This document shows, piece after piece, positions 48,932 through 60,276 of a stretch of 64,000 nt of DNA. The stretch comes from Polytrichum commune. Lineage: Eukaryota > Streptophyta > Polytrichopsida > Polytrichales > Polytrichaceae. The notes under the pieces were generated by a model that did not search any database, was not told where the DNA came from, and saw only the letters and a list, made by a program, of their open reading frames with translations. Every line of letters starts with the position of its first letter. Position 1 is the first letter of the stretch. The position numbers and the translations under genes were made by a program. The stretch covers positions 38,551,501 to 38,615,500 of the forward strand of contig OX485805.1 in the NCBI GenBank assembly GCA_950295325.1. The letters run 5' to 3'.

Positions 48932-51900
48932 TCACCGCCGATTAACAGGAGGTTTCACTTTATAGATACGAACAATCCAGTTTGAGGTAGTAAAAGCTTC
49001 TTCCACATACTCCAGCTCGATGTCCTTGTTACCAATTTCCACTCCTCTGGCACGATCATATCTGTAATGATGCCATTCATTTGAAATTTAGAAGCCCCCT
49101 TCAACAACTTCTCTCGTTCTATCAAATAAATAAATAACAGCCTTCTTATCACCTTAGTTAGCTCCAAGAGGCTCATCATCAGTGAGCAACATCAGAAAGA
49201 AAGTAAGGGAGACTTCCCAAAGCAATTAAGCATTTGAAGAGAGGTAAGGGACCTACCCAGTGGGCCTGCCATACTCTGTGTTCATTTCTCCAAATCTGTA
49301 GTAGCACAGTTTGTACCTGCACAGAAGAATATGTTCAGATGGCCATAGGAATAAAATTCCACAGTTGTCCACTGAGGAGCTGACAGCCCTATATTGTCAA
49401 GAAAGCTGAGTTCCAGCTTCGAACTCGTGACATAGATTATCATCTGTTAGTGAACCTACCTCATGTGAGGTCCATGACAGGTATACAAAAGACATCAATT
49501 TCAGGCAAAGTCCCTCCAGTTCAGACTCTGGGAAAAAGACATGTATAGTGGAGCAAGTTAAGTAGCATACATTAAGCACTGCAGCATCTTGGGTGCAGCA
49601 TCCTTGTCAACACGATACTCGCCATTGTTTAGGTAATCAGGTTCCTTGATGACAGGGAAAACCCCTGATCCAATACGCACCATCCAGAGAAACCTGTACA
49701 CAAATAAATGAGTTCGTTTGTTTCTTAGTAACGAAGAAAACACCACAATAAAAGATCCGGTCTATTAATTATATGCTCATTCCTTAAATAAACCTCAACA
49801 TCTTAATCATATTCTTTGACATTTTCCTTTTGTATACACTTTCAAGGTTAGAGATGTTCAATATCCACTACAAAGAAAACAGGAGTCAGGGAAGAACTGG
49901 AGGTTTCAGTGTGCTAACTTGTTGATATCATCAGACGAGTATCCGGTCACACCTCCAAACACCACCAACACATAGTCCACATCCAGCTGCCTCATGACTT
50001 CATAGGCTTCATCCTCATATGAAGACATAGCACGCCCTACTGTAGCAATATGTGTATTATTCCATGTGTTATTATCAACAATGACTGTTCGGTTGGCCAT
50101 GGCTGTAATCTGGTAACCATAGTCCCACCATGACATGACCTTTGCATCTGGGGGGGTGTTATGCCGAAGCCAATAATAAGCTTCTCTAAAGTCATCAAAA
50201 ATGACACGATCACCATTAGACTGCCGAGCTGCCAACACAATAGATGGTGAAGAATAGGCTTCTGAAGTAACCCATGTACAATGGAAGGCAAAGTTAACCA
50301 ACAGGTAAAGACTGCCCAGCATCAACAGCAAGGAACCTTCCTTCTGATATGGCAATTTCTGATCAGCGCCAGTCTGCAATTAAAAGAATTCCCAGATACA
50401 CCATTAGTAATGAGATTGACAGGTATTTTACAGCCTTGGTCATGACCACCTCCATATACCAAACTGTTTTCAGGCACAGACTGAATGACTATGAGATCAC
50501 TCCAAGCCCCATTGCGGCAACAATTTTAAGGGGCTCCATCAGAGCTCTATTCATCATGTGTGTACCATTCTAGCTACAGCCAACACTAGAACAAATACAC
50601 AATATTTAAATTATGATGCTAAGCCCCAGATACCTGGATATAGTGGCCTGCAATTATCAACTTTTTAAACTGAACAAACTTTCCATTGAGGATACACATT
50701 GCTTTAGGAGGCAAGTTTCTCAGTTTAGACAATTCTTTAAAAATAAATGCTGTAGCAAGATGGAATTATATTTATAACCTAACATAATGCACGTACCTTT
50801 GCTGAAGCCTTTTGTCGAGCGGTAATCTTAGTGGAAGTTGGTTCAGGAGTTTTTTCCCTGAGCAACATAGAGAAGTTCTTCAAGGTAGCCGATACTGCTA
50901 TGGCACTGATCAAGCATACAGCTGGTGTCGCCACCAAAATGAGACGAACCATGACCCCCGCAAAATACAAGCTGGTCATTCCATAAATGATGATAAAGAT
51001 GGTTGCGTCGGTCAGCCTCTTGAAACAGAAGTATAGGCCAGCTGGGAAAAGGATCAGGAGAAGGTGAAAATCAAACATGAAAGAGGACCACGAGGTTGGC
51101 TGATGCTCTGATACAGAGGCTATGATTGGAATGTGGTCCTTTGCATATGTGGGATCAAGGAGTGAGTAAAATCGACCAGTCCACGGGGAGATGTATCCTG
51201 TGGCCATGCCCACCACAAGAGCCAATGCTCCAACACCAGCGGCCAGAGTTACAGTGACCTTGAGAAACATCTTGAATAGTTTGGGGTCAGCAAGCTGATG
51301 TCTCACATACTCCACAAAGTAGAACACCTGCATGCAAGAAAATTGTGACAAAATTGAGTCAAGTCCACTGGGTTGTGACAGAGTGTGATGCATCAATACC
51401 AAAAGAATCACACGCAGTGCCCAACTTCCTCATATCCAAATCATACATTCTATAGTTTTACAATATGATCCTTGCCTTTCATGTAAGGAAGACAAGCAGA
51501 GAAAAGTCGCTTGACCAACCAGTATTGCAATTTTAGGACTTTCCCTCATATCTGCTAGCACTTACCCACATTGGCACCGAAATGTACAACCAGGGTTACA
51601 ACAATGTTCAGAAGCCACCAATGTGAGTCGTACTCTCAGATAAAATTAGGTGAGCATCCTTCTAATCACCAATTGAGCTCAAGGTGGCAGCTTTGGATAA
51701 AGCGTCCCATTTTGGATTGCATGACTCTTATGAGTGCAATTACCTAGCTATGAATGACAACATTATGTTGGCCAGAATTTAGGAAAGGATAAACCTCAAA
51801 CGCACTAAGCCCGTCCTTTGGAGCTCCCAACTCACAAATTTGACCCCAATTTCAACCTCTGATCCATACATTTGGAATTATAGATAATGGGGAGTAGTAT

Positions 51901-52844
51901 CAGACAGTAGGTTAGAGAGTTGCCTGCATCAAAAAGAAGACCCCCATTGCTGCCATGTGCTCCCCAGACTGCACATGCTGATAACCTACAAACCGGATCT
52001 GCATTGCAAGTAACATCCCTATGATGTATAGTGTGTTGTAAGCAACATACAGCCGGAGTGAATATCGGCCCGTGATCAATAACACCACCACATAAATAGG
52101 AATTAAGTTGATGATAAATATGTATCCTCCCCATGCTGACACCATATAGAAATACGAAAATGCTGAGGCCAAGGACCAAGCCAGAGAGCCAGTGTTGACA
52201 GCCTTGACAAAGAGGTAGAAAGTAAGCACGAGGGCGAAGATAGCTACTCCTTCGTTGTCATAAGAACCTGCCACTGAACGAGAAATGTATCCGGGACAGA
52301 TTGCCAAGAACATGGCAGCCACCAGACCTGTGCCTCTATCCCGAAGCTCCTTGCCGAAGAAATAAGCAACCATAGCCGTATTAGACGCAAAGAAAGGGGC
52401 CGTGAGAACACACACATCCTTAATATGCACCACGATGCTGAGGGCCCGCAGCGTCCAGTATATGATCGCCGCTGTGACCATAAGCCCCGGATACAAGGTT
52501 CCTCCAACAATGCGGCCCAAAGGGTACCAGCTCTCATAATCGAACCAGTTCCAAAACTCGTAGAACCCCTTCTGCGTCAAATACAGAGTGGTCCGGTAAT
52601 TGAAATACGGATCGAACTCGTGGATGACACTCTCGTACCGCAGAACACTGAACAGACGTGTCGCAAATGCCAAGATGTATATGAGCACCAGGGCGCCAAT
52701 CCGGATGAGAAGCTCCTGCTGCTTCGTCTTGAGCCTGAAATTCTTCACCGAATTGTACACCGAGTCCCATTGCTGCGCGAGTTGCGATGGCCTCGATGCC
52801 ACAGGCCCTGCCGTAGCGGCCTTCGGAACCGCTTTGGAGCTCAT
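48932..52844 (-). CDS. STT3B: STT3B-type catalytic subunit of oligosaccharyltransferase, 6 exons
   Basis: ER membrane enzyme that transfers the lipid-linked glycan to Asn in N-glycosylation sequons. Exons, minus-strand order: 51924-52844, 50797-51327, 49919-50373, 49571-49693, 49257-49316, 48932-49061; phases agree throughout and give 739 residues, near Arabidopsis STT3B. Visible: multiple membrane segments from residue about 46; EFDPYFNYR with catalytic Asp78; SYDNEG (194-199); SVSEHQP (378-384); the WWDYG acceptor-sequon site (566-570); DINKFLWM (633-640) matching the DxxKxxxM motif; NNTWNNT glycosylation sites after Asp584. The C-terminal [16 protein letters not shown] pattern is STT3B-like rather than STT3A-like. 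Intron 1 begins GC, not GT (CAG/GCAACT), while the other introns are GT-AG. The 310 bp upstream (52845-53152) hold the GC-richer leader. Confidence 0.95.
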
Positions 52845-53152
52845 CGCGGGATCCTTGGCTCCTCCCCGAGCTTCCTCCGATCGGCCTTCGGAGCGAGCTT
52901 CAAACCCTAACCCTCTCCCTTCCTCGCTCCAGCTTCCTCAACTTCGTCACTCTCCTTGCTCGATACCATAGTCGGTACCCGGAACACTCGTCTATACCCG
53001 GACATACCCTGAGAGACAATCCACGTGCTTGGAAGACACCCTGTGATAAAGTCCAACGGATATCGTTGACTGTTGCGAAAGCCACCTGGCAGCCTAGTGT
53101 CTTGGATATGATACCTTTTGAGGGTTAACTTTACTTAGCTCTTTTGGAAGTA

Positions 53153-53608
53153 GGGCCACTTTATAAACGGCTTGGGCCCAAACCAAGCACCGGCCCAATT
53201 CATGTGCAATTAAACCCTCAATCTAGCCCAACTTTATTAGATTTTGCGGCCCAGCCTTCTCACATGTAAAGTGAAGAGGCCCAATTTTTAAAACCTAGTG
53301 TTTTTAAAGGGAAAGTGTAGTGAAAAAAATTAACTTTTTATGGTCCAATGATAGAGATGTTCATTATCCAACAGATGAACCCAATCCGGTCCATGTTGAG
53401 AGTTTGGGCCAAGGAAATGCTCATCCCGATTTCATCAAGTTGGCATCAAAATTGTGCCACCTAGGACGCCACATACAATGAATGAGTGTTTGGGCCCAAC
53501 CCTGGTATAAAGCCCTTGGGCCGGATTTGATGAAACCAAGCGGTCCTATTGGGCCGAAGTCTAGAGTTCGGGTTGGCCCTCAATCCAACCCCAAGTATAA
53601 AGTGGCCC
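53153..53608. mobile_element. Candidate Harbinger-like MITE, 456 bp
   Basis: Starts GGGCCACTTTATA and ends with its complement, about 13 bp of inverted repeat. Flanks are GTA (53150-53152) and TTA (53609-53611), compatible with a mutated 3-bp duplication. The interior is rich in GGGCC/GGCCC words and has no ORF. The first seven bases match the GGGCCAC termini of the 755, 59777 and 63431 elements, so it may be a second subfamily. Confidence 0.5.
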
Positions 53609-54259
53609 TTATATTTTCTGCTATTAGAGTTATCCATACAATCTCTCAAAGAGGGATGAAACCATGGGTTTTGATCCTTCTTTGAAAAACTTTATATATT
53701 ATGAGCATGTTAACTCGTCGTGTGTTGGACCATGTTTTCGAAGTTGGGTGAAACTCCTTGGACCTCCTCTTATCATCACAAAAAAATTGTGTGAATTTCA
53801 TTTCCATAATAGAGTATACATGTGCGACCTGCCACCCTAAATCCCATATTGGCCTAAGAAACTGAGCCCTTAAAGTAGCACCTTTCCTTTGGTGGTGTTT
53901 ATTGTTAATCCTTAAGCCGTCAACAAATGAGTGCAATGATGCCATCAAGTTGCAATAAATCATATATTGTGACTCATCGGTAAATGTGTCATACAAACTT
54001 GTGCAACTCCCTCACCATTAGATCTAACCGCACAAACATGGAAGCAAAGAGGATTTCTACCCCACAAACCCCCCAAATCAATGGGAAAACACCTCACCAT
54101 ATACCATCCGGTGGTGGTGAGTTATGTAAAGTTCTTATTCTTATCCTTATTTTACATCAAGTTTGTGGCTATGATTCATGGCTCGCTTTGTGAAATTCTT
54201 CTTGTCTCCTCATAAGATTTGCGTAGCTGAAGTTAGGGTGTTTCCTTTCAAATTGTTGC

Positions 54260-54700
54260 AAAATTTTGGGATCGGAGTCTTCTCATTTTGGAATATGAAA
54301 GATGGACAAGAACTAAGGTATGTGGGTGGGTGTAATTTGGTTCATTTCATGTTCAAAAACCGGAATGACACACTTCGGTGTTAAACAATTGACAAATTAG
54401 TGGAAGGATTTGGGAAGGTGTAGATCAAGAAAAGCATGTCCGTTGGAAGATTTTGGGATCAGAGTCTGCTCATTTTTTAATCCAAAAGATGGACACAAAC
54501 TAAGGTACGTGGGTGTTATTTGGTTCGTTCCATGTTCTCCAACTTCTTCCGATTACATTGACACAAGTAAACTTGTGTTGCATGAGCAAATCTATGATGA
54601 AACATGTGCAAAAATTGGAAAAACACACTTCCATGTTAAACGATCAAGGAATTAATGGAAGGATTTGGGAACGTGGAGATCAAGAGAAAGCCTATTCGTT
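54260..54700 (+). repeat. Diverged tandem duplication, unit about 200-240 bp
   Basis: Two units share TTTTGGGATC-GAGTCT, CTCATTTT, AAAGATGGACA, AACTAAGGTA, TTTGGTTC, GGAAGGATTTGGGAA and AAGCATGTCCGTTGGAAG-like blocks. Short frames inside are not gene-like. Confidence 0.6.
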
Positions 54701-54959
54701 GGAAGCATATCACGCGGACTTTTTTTTTTTCTTGTTTTTGGTCAAAGCTCTAAGATGTAGGATTTTAGGGGTTTAGCATGTTGGGATCCTAAATTGTTTT
54801 TGGCATGCAAAATTTTGTGGGTTGGTGTAAGTTCATCCGAGTTTCGCAATTTCAAAAAAAATTGTTTTGTCTCCTCCACAGATTTGAGAAGTTTAAGATA
54901 CTTTGACTCACATTATACTTTCCATTACACATTCAGAAACAGTGTCCGGGGAGATTTAT

Positions 54960-55160
54960 GGGCATAATCGGTCGAGATCCTAGTGTTCCCAAGTCCAGCC
55001 CAATTACATATTGACATCTTTCGATCTTTCTTTATTACTTTGAGGTATATTTGTCTATAGATTCCTCTTCCTGAAGTCTTCAACTTCAACCGGGTAACTC
55101 TCAAACTCAACCAGTTCATCTGTAACTAGCTGCCAGTTCTCAACGTTCATTGTTCAGGAA
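54960..55160 (+). repeat. Insert shared with 11540-11760
   Basis: Colinear with the 11.5-kb repeat and interrupts the local tandem array, showing it arrived later. No ORF. Confidence 0.65.
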
Positions 55161-55457
55161 AATTTGAGAAGCATAGTGGTGTGGAATAAATTGTTTTCTG
55201 CCAAGGCTCCAAGATGCAGGAATTTAAGGGTTTAGCATGTTGAGCTCCTACGTTGTTTTCAGCATACAAAATCATGTGGGTTTGGGTAAGTTCATTGATG
55301 TTTCGCAGTTTTGAGGAGTCTCTGTTTCATTTCCCTACATATTTGGGAATTTTGAGATATTTTGTCTCACTTTATACTCTCCATCATGCAATTATAAAAC
55401 CTTGAGAAGCATGTTAGTGGTGAGCAATGATGTTTTCTAAGTAGGATTTAAGTCGCA

Positions 55458-55545
55458 AGAAAGAAAGAGAAAGAGAAACTCCGGTCCCTTTTTAGCAAGG
55501 GGCCGGCGTGAATAAAGTGTCCGTTCGTAATGCCAGTGAACCCGA
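55458..55545 (+). repeat. Insert resembling 2820-2910
   Basis: Purine-rich lead (AGAAAGAAAGAGAAAG) followed by ACTCCGGTCCC, a CCGGCGTGAATAAAGTGTC block and AATG. The 2.8-kb insert has GAAGAAG, GACTCCGGTCC, CCGGAGTGAATAGAGTGTC in the same order. Both interrupt other repeats, so this is a small mobile unit of unknown class. Confidence 0.5.
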
Positions 55546-55571
55546 TGGCCATTAAGTCGCAAGACTATAGG

Positions 55572-55790
55572 GTTTAGCATGTTAGTGGTGAGCAATGATG
55601 TATTCTGAGAAGGATTTAAGTCGCAAGATTGCATGGTTTAGCATGTTAGTGGTGGGCAATGATGTTTTTTGAGAAGGATTTAAGTCGCTAGACTGTAGGG
55701 TTTAGCATCTTAGTGTTGAGCAATGATGTTTTTTGAGAAGGATTTGAGTCGCAAGACTGTAGGGTTTAGCATGTTATGCTCCTACATTGT
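55572..55790 (+). repeat. 64-bp tandem repeat, 3.4 units
   Basis: GTTTAGCAT recurs at 55572, 55636, 55700 and 55764, spacing exactly 64 bp. Units carry GAGCAATGATG and GAGAAGGATTTAAGTCGC. They are locally amplified from the surrounding longer repeat. Confidence 0.9.
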
Positions 55791-56019
55791 TTTCAGGTAG
55801 CAAAATCTTGTGGGTTTGGGTAATTTCAATCATGTTTCGCAGTTTGAGAAGTTTGTGTTTCCTTCTTCACATGTCTAGGAATTTTGGGATATTTTGTCTC
55901 ACCTTCGACTCCATCACGCATTCAGGAAAACTTGAGTAGCATAGTGATGCAAAATGATTATTTTGTGTCAAAGCTCCAAAGATGCATGTTGAGTTCCCAA
56001 ATTATTTCAGCATACAAAC

Positions 56020-58291
56020 AAATCAACAATTTAAGGTGAACACTTTTAAGTTGCAATACCAAGAAATGATTATTGTTTAAGTGATGCTCTTTGCCTCATC
56101 CTTCGACTCTTTCACCAACATGATGGTTGGTTACATATCCACCATGCACTTGTCAAAATATCACCTTGATTAATATTGATGGAGGACTTTGATCAACATT
56201 AGGGCTAAGTTGTTAAAAAGTTGTCAAAAAGGTTTTGCAGATGAAAACTTATCGATGCAATACAAAGTTTACTTCTTGATTGAATGATACACTTTGCATC
56301 CTCGTCATGAAATATGGCTAGATATACATGCACAATGGTTTATGAAAAGTAGCTTCATAAATAACAATACCAAAGATGGAAAATTTCAACCATGCTATTG
56401 CTACATCACTACTCATTATTCCAAAGTTTGTGTTAGAGTTATAAAAGGTGTCTTTGGAGGATTGGTTAGGTAGCAGGGGCATATGTGAATATATAAAAGC
56501 AATGATGGATGTCAATCTCTGATAATATGGCCTACAAATTTATTATGCATGTAGGAGTAAACTCTAATGGGTTGTCCATCAAGAATTTGATCACCTCAAA
56601 ATTTGCAAAAGTAGATTATTGTCTAGAAACCAACTACATCAACTTAACCTACCTTCAAATGCTCGTAACTTTGCCAATTCAACTTGGACTTGGACAAAAC
56701 TATCACTGAAAGGAGAGAAATTTCAAGATCTTTCCAACAACGTGCAAATAAAAGCAATTGGGTAAATATTGAGTTCAAAATGGTCAAAAACATATCATCG
56801 AGTGAAAAATTGCTACGAAAGAGATAGAAGCTAGTGAGTCTCTTGATTAGGTTATGAGATAGGGAACCTAGTTCCCTTAGTTTCCATGTTTTAGCATCAT
56901 CTCATACTAAAATTTCTTAATAGAGTTATCCATAAAGTCTCTCGAAGAGGGACGAATCCATGATGGGTTTGATTCTTCTTTGAGAAAATTTTGTACTAAG
57001 AGCTCATTAGCTCATCATGTGTTCAAAACCTATTTTGAAAGTTGGGTGAAATTTGGGACAACTTCTTTGCACCTCTCAACTTTGAGAGTACTCTAGGATC
57101 TAAAGTACATAACATTATTTAGCTACTATGAGCCGTTCCATTCTAACAATATTTAGTGACAATGCTTCACCTGAATCTCACTTGTTTTCAAGTTGAATCT
57201 ACTTACCAACAATTCACAAGGTATAATTCTAGCACCTTACATGACGCATTCCCAGCCCCACCCAACATGGTTACTCAACTTAATAATGTTATGTAGGGTA
57301 TGCGCATGGAACCTGCTTTCCCAAATTGACCTATGCAAGGCTAGCTTGACCCACCCATCATTTGTAGGACAAGCTAAACAAACAATTTCAATAGCCCAAC
57401 ACCATTTGTTGTGCATGGAAATTGAAGCAGAAAGAAACTTAGGTGACTTTTTGTTGATTCTCATTAATTCATGGTTTGGGACTAAACCCATTTATTCATC
57501 TACTTTACTTTACAAATAACTCTAATAGGTCCCATACCACAATGTGTTCACCTACCTTAGCCTATAATTGCCTTCACATACTATGAAGGGCAAAGCAATA
57601 AAAAATACCATGCAATAAAAAAATAAAAACAATTAAAGGGTTTCTTGAGAATTATTGCAAATAGAAGTTGTGAGGCACCATCAAAGGATCACATACATGC
57701 TGCTATGAACAAAAAAATACTTGTGCTCCTATCGTAATGAATGTTATAATAAAATTGGAAATCCAACACCATCATAAATCTCATTATTTTGATGATAGAC
57801 ATGATTGAATAGCTTGATAATTACAACCCCGGATAATTGGTGAAGATTTGCAAGCTTGAAATGCTCTTGAAGTGATCAAATTGTCACAATGTCTCTTGAG
57901 ACGTGAGCACTTCATGAGGTGTAGAAGATGACCATACATTTATGACCAAGTTTTTGGAGGCCATGACAATTTCAAGAGTTGCATCTAAACACAAGAAGTG
58001 GCTACAATCTACTTACTTGTTAGCAAGATCCAAAGGAGGTTTTAGCCGCAAACAAAAACATCCGTGTAGGTTTTAATTAGGGGTTAGTAACATTAGGGTT
58101 TAGGGTTTAGGACTAGAAGTGTATGAGGGTTGTAGATGGACGGAAAATGCCATCATGTAAGCAGTGAGTGGTGACAAACTTTCTTTTTTGGTATTACACT
58201 TTTATTATAATGAAATCAAATTGATTTTAAAGACCGTGGAGCCAAAAACTTATAATCTAAAAGTACATCAAGATGGTGTCAAAGTGGCTAA
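56020..58291. other. Spacer without recognised gene
   Basis: AT-rich. The frames around 57193-57519 on both strands are shadows of each other with no family signature. A telomere-like TTTAGGG pair occurs near 58092-58110. The block near 56925 (AGAGTTATCCATA-A-TCTCTC-AAGAGGGA) also occurs at 53625, another short dispersed repeat. Confidence 0.45.
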
Positions 58292-58819
58292 TGCCCCTTT
58301 CCCACCTGACTTTAGCTAAGACCCAAAGTATTTCTTAAAAACCGGGGAAAGCTCCCTCGGTTATAGCGGAGGCATCCGACTATCCCAATGCACCTACAAG
58401 AACTTGCTCCGGAGATTTTCAAGTAGGTTTTAGTTAAGTAGCTTTCACACATGTTCATTGTTTTATCTACCAAGCAATGAATGTTGGGTAGTTTTTGTCC
58501 CATCCCCAAATGCCTTACTACTCACCTCTCTTGCCATCGGTTTTTGTTAATGGGGCTCCTTGTGCCCTCATAGCTAAGACTAAAAAGCAACCAATCACAA
58601 GGGTGGGAGGCGACACTTTTAAAGCTCCTATATTCTTGCCTCATGTTTAGGTACCGATGGGAGGGTCGGTGGTTGAGGCTTATTAATTAAGACTTCCACT
58701 TTTAAGCCATGCCACATCATTTGCCAACTAGGCTCGGCACTAGATAATGTCAATGGTGTGAATGCCCGTTTGTTAGAACCAACTTTTAGTCTTAGCTAAA
58801 GTCAGGTGGGAAGGGGGCA
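58292..58819. mobile_element. Harbinger-like TIR element, 528 bp
   Basis: Terminal inverted repeats of about 31 bp, beginning TGCCCC-TTCCCACCTGAC and continuing TTTAGCTAAGAC. They are flanked by TAA at 58289-58291 and 58820-58822, a 3-bp duplication typical of PIF/Harbinger. No transposase. Its right boundary was later hit by the element at 58824-59232. Confidence 0.75.
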
Positions 58820-58823
58820 TAAT

Positions 58824-59232
58824 CACGGGGAGGTCACTTCATTGTCAAGTTGACACCACGTGCAGACAAAGTTTGCTACCCCTATATTACATGCCATATA
58901 TAGTTTAAAAATTTATGATATTTTTTCTACATATACATAACCATTGATAGTATCTTTTGAATACTATTTTGAAATTTTTAGTCATCTTTATTTTTTTTAG
59001 TAATTGTTTTAGTTCAATTCTGTGTCATTCTAGTTAGAAATGGTATGTTTTATGAAAAAAACAAGTCATCAAATTTAGTTACCACTTTTGACTATGTCAT
59101 AGGTACTGTGTATATCTACTCATGAAAAAAGATTGATAAAATTTTGACCCATTTTGGTGGTGCAACTTACCAAAAGAAGATTTTTTTTGGTCGCACGTGG
59201 TGTTCAACTTGACAATGGAGTGATCTACCCGT
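58824..59232. mobile_element. MULE-like MITE with 9-bp target duplication
   Basis: Flanked by GGGCATAAT at 58815-58823 and 59233-59241. Terminal inverted repeats run about 38 bp: ACGGG-AG-TCACT, CATTGTCAAGTTG, ACACCACGTGC. A 9-bp duplication with long TIRs fits the Mutator superfamily. No ORF. A diverged copy is at 9870-10236. Confidence 0.75.
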
Positions 59233-59776
59233 GGGCATAATTCATGGTTTGACATGAGTTGACCACTCTTATGAACTTTCAGCCATTGCCATAACCCCAA
59301 ACTCCATGAATGGCGAGTTCCTTGGCTCATGCAATGAAAAACAATTACAAGTTGGTTATGTAGGGGAATGCTCGTAACTCATGCCAACTCACAAAGTTAG
59401 TGCGATATCAATTGGTAGCTTTAGAAATGCCCCCAAAGAAGGGTAACAACGTCAATACACAAAATCATAAGATGAAGTATTAACTCCCTAACAAACTTCC
59501 AAGGTTGATATTGGGGAACAGTTTCACGGTCTACCAAATATTGTGTTAGGCCTGTCAAAAAAAGGTGAGTGTAATGGAAAACTAGGGGCTATGGCAATCA
59601 ACTAAATTTCCATTGACTCCTAGAAAATATTATATTGCCACGGTGGAAACCTAAATAATGTGGTTCCTCAACATGGTCTACTTCTACTTTACACTAAACT
59701 TGAGGAACCGTCAAAGCCCCATATTGGATTTCTAGTTCCCACGGCATAATCTTTGGATGAGTTTCAAGGGTTCTTG

Positions 59777-60276
59777 GGGCCACTTCACACACAAGCCAAG
59801 AGCCGTGACCATGAAATTGTGAGAGCCCAAAAGAAAGTGTCCAAAGGCTGTCCCAACCCACCTCCAAAATCATGTAGTGTGGTCACAGATCCTCAAGAGT
59901 AGTGTGAAGTCAAATGCGACTAGACCCTCAACCAAATGTTACTTCAATGAATTTATATCATACAAATACCTCACACATGATAAATTAGAATAAATCAACA
60001 GTTGTGAGCGTACAGAGTGCCATGGTCTCCTGGTTTTGTGTTAGGCCTACCTCCAAGAGGTGGTTTTTGAAAATAGTCCAAGTGACCATGAAACATGACC
60101 CATTCGATGCCACATAGGAATCCATGTAGACTCTACATCCATCTCACATTCACATACTCCGTTGGTCCCTCAAGCATAGTGCGAAGCGAACTTGGACCGG
60201 CTCCGCCCTTTTCCACCAATGAGAGTGCTTGAAGTGTAATGGTCATGGGCTCTCAGTCTCATGCATGAAGCAACCC
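59777..60276. mobile_element. Second copy of the GGGCCACTTCACAC Harbinger-like MITE
   Basis: About 500 bp, opposite orientation to 755-1253, with shared interior blocks (for example CATGGATTCCTA complement, CCAATGAGAGTGCTTGAAG). The right terminus is degraded (GCTTCATGC... complement, ending CAACCC). Flanks TTG and TTA are compatible with a mutated TTA duplication. Confidence 0.7.

Larger units (their letters stand above)
54738..56015 (+). repeat. Array of decayed repeat units about 230 bp long, with inserts
   Basis: Three to four units start near 54738, 55199 and 55755. They share GGGTTTAGCATGTT, ATTGTTTT, GCAAAAT-TTGTGGGTT, GTTTCGCA and ATTTTGTCTCAC. A foreign block (54960-55160) interrupts the first unit and another (about 55458-55560) the second, and a 64-bp array lies between the later ones. 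Confidence 0.65.

Noticed and set aside
52425-52971. Plus-strand ORFs antisense to STT3B exon 1
   Set aside because: Complementary-strand shadows of a strongly conserved coding exon.
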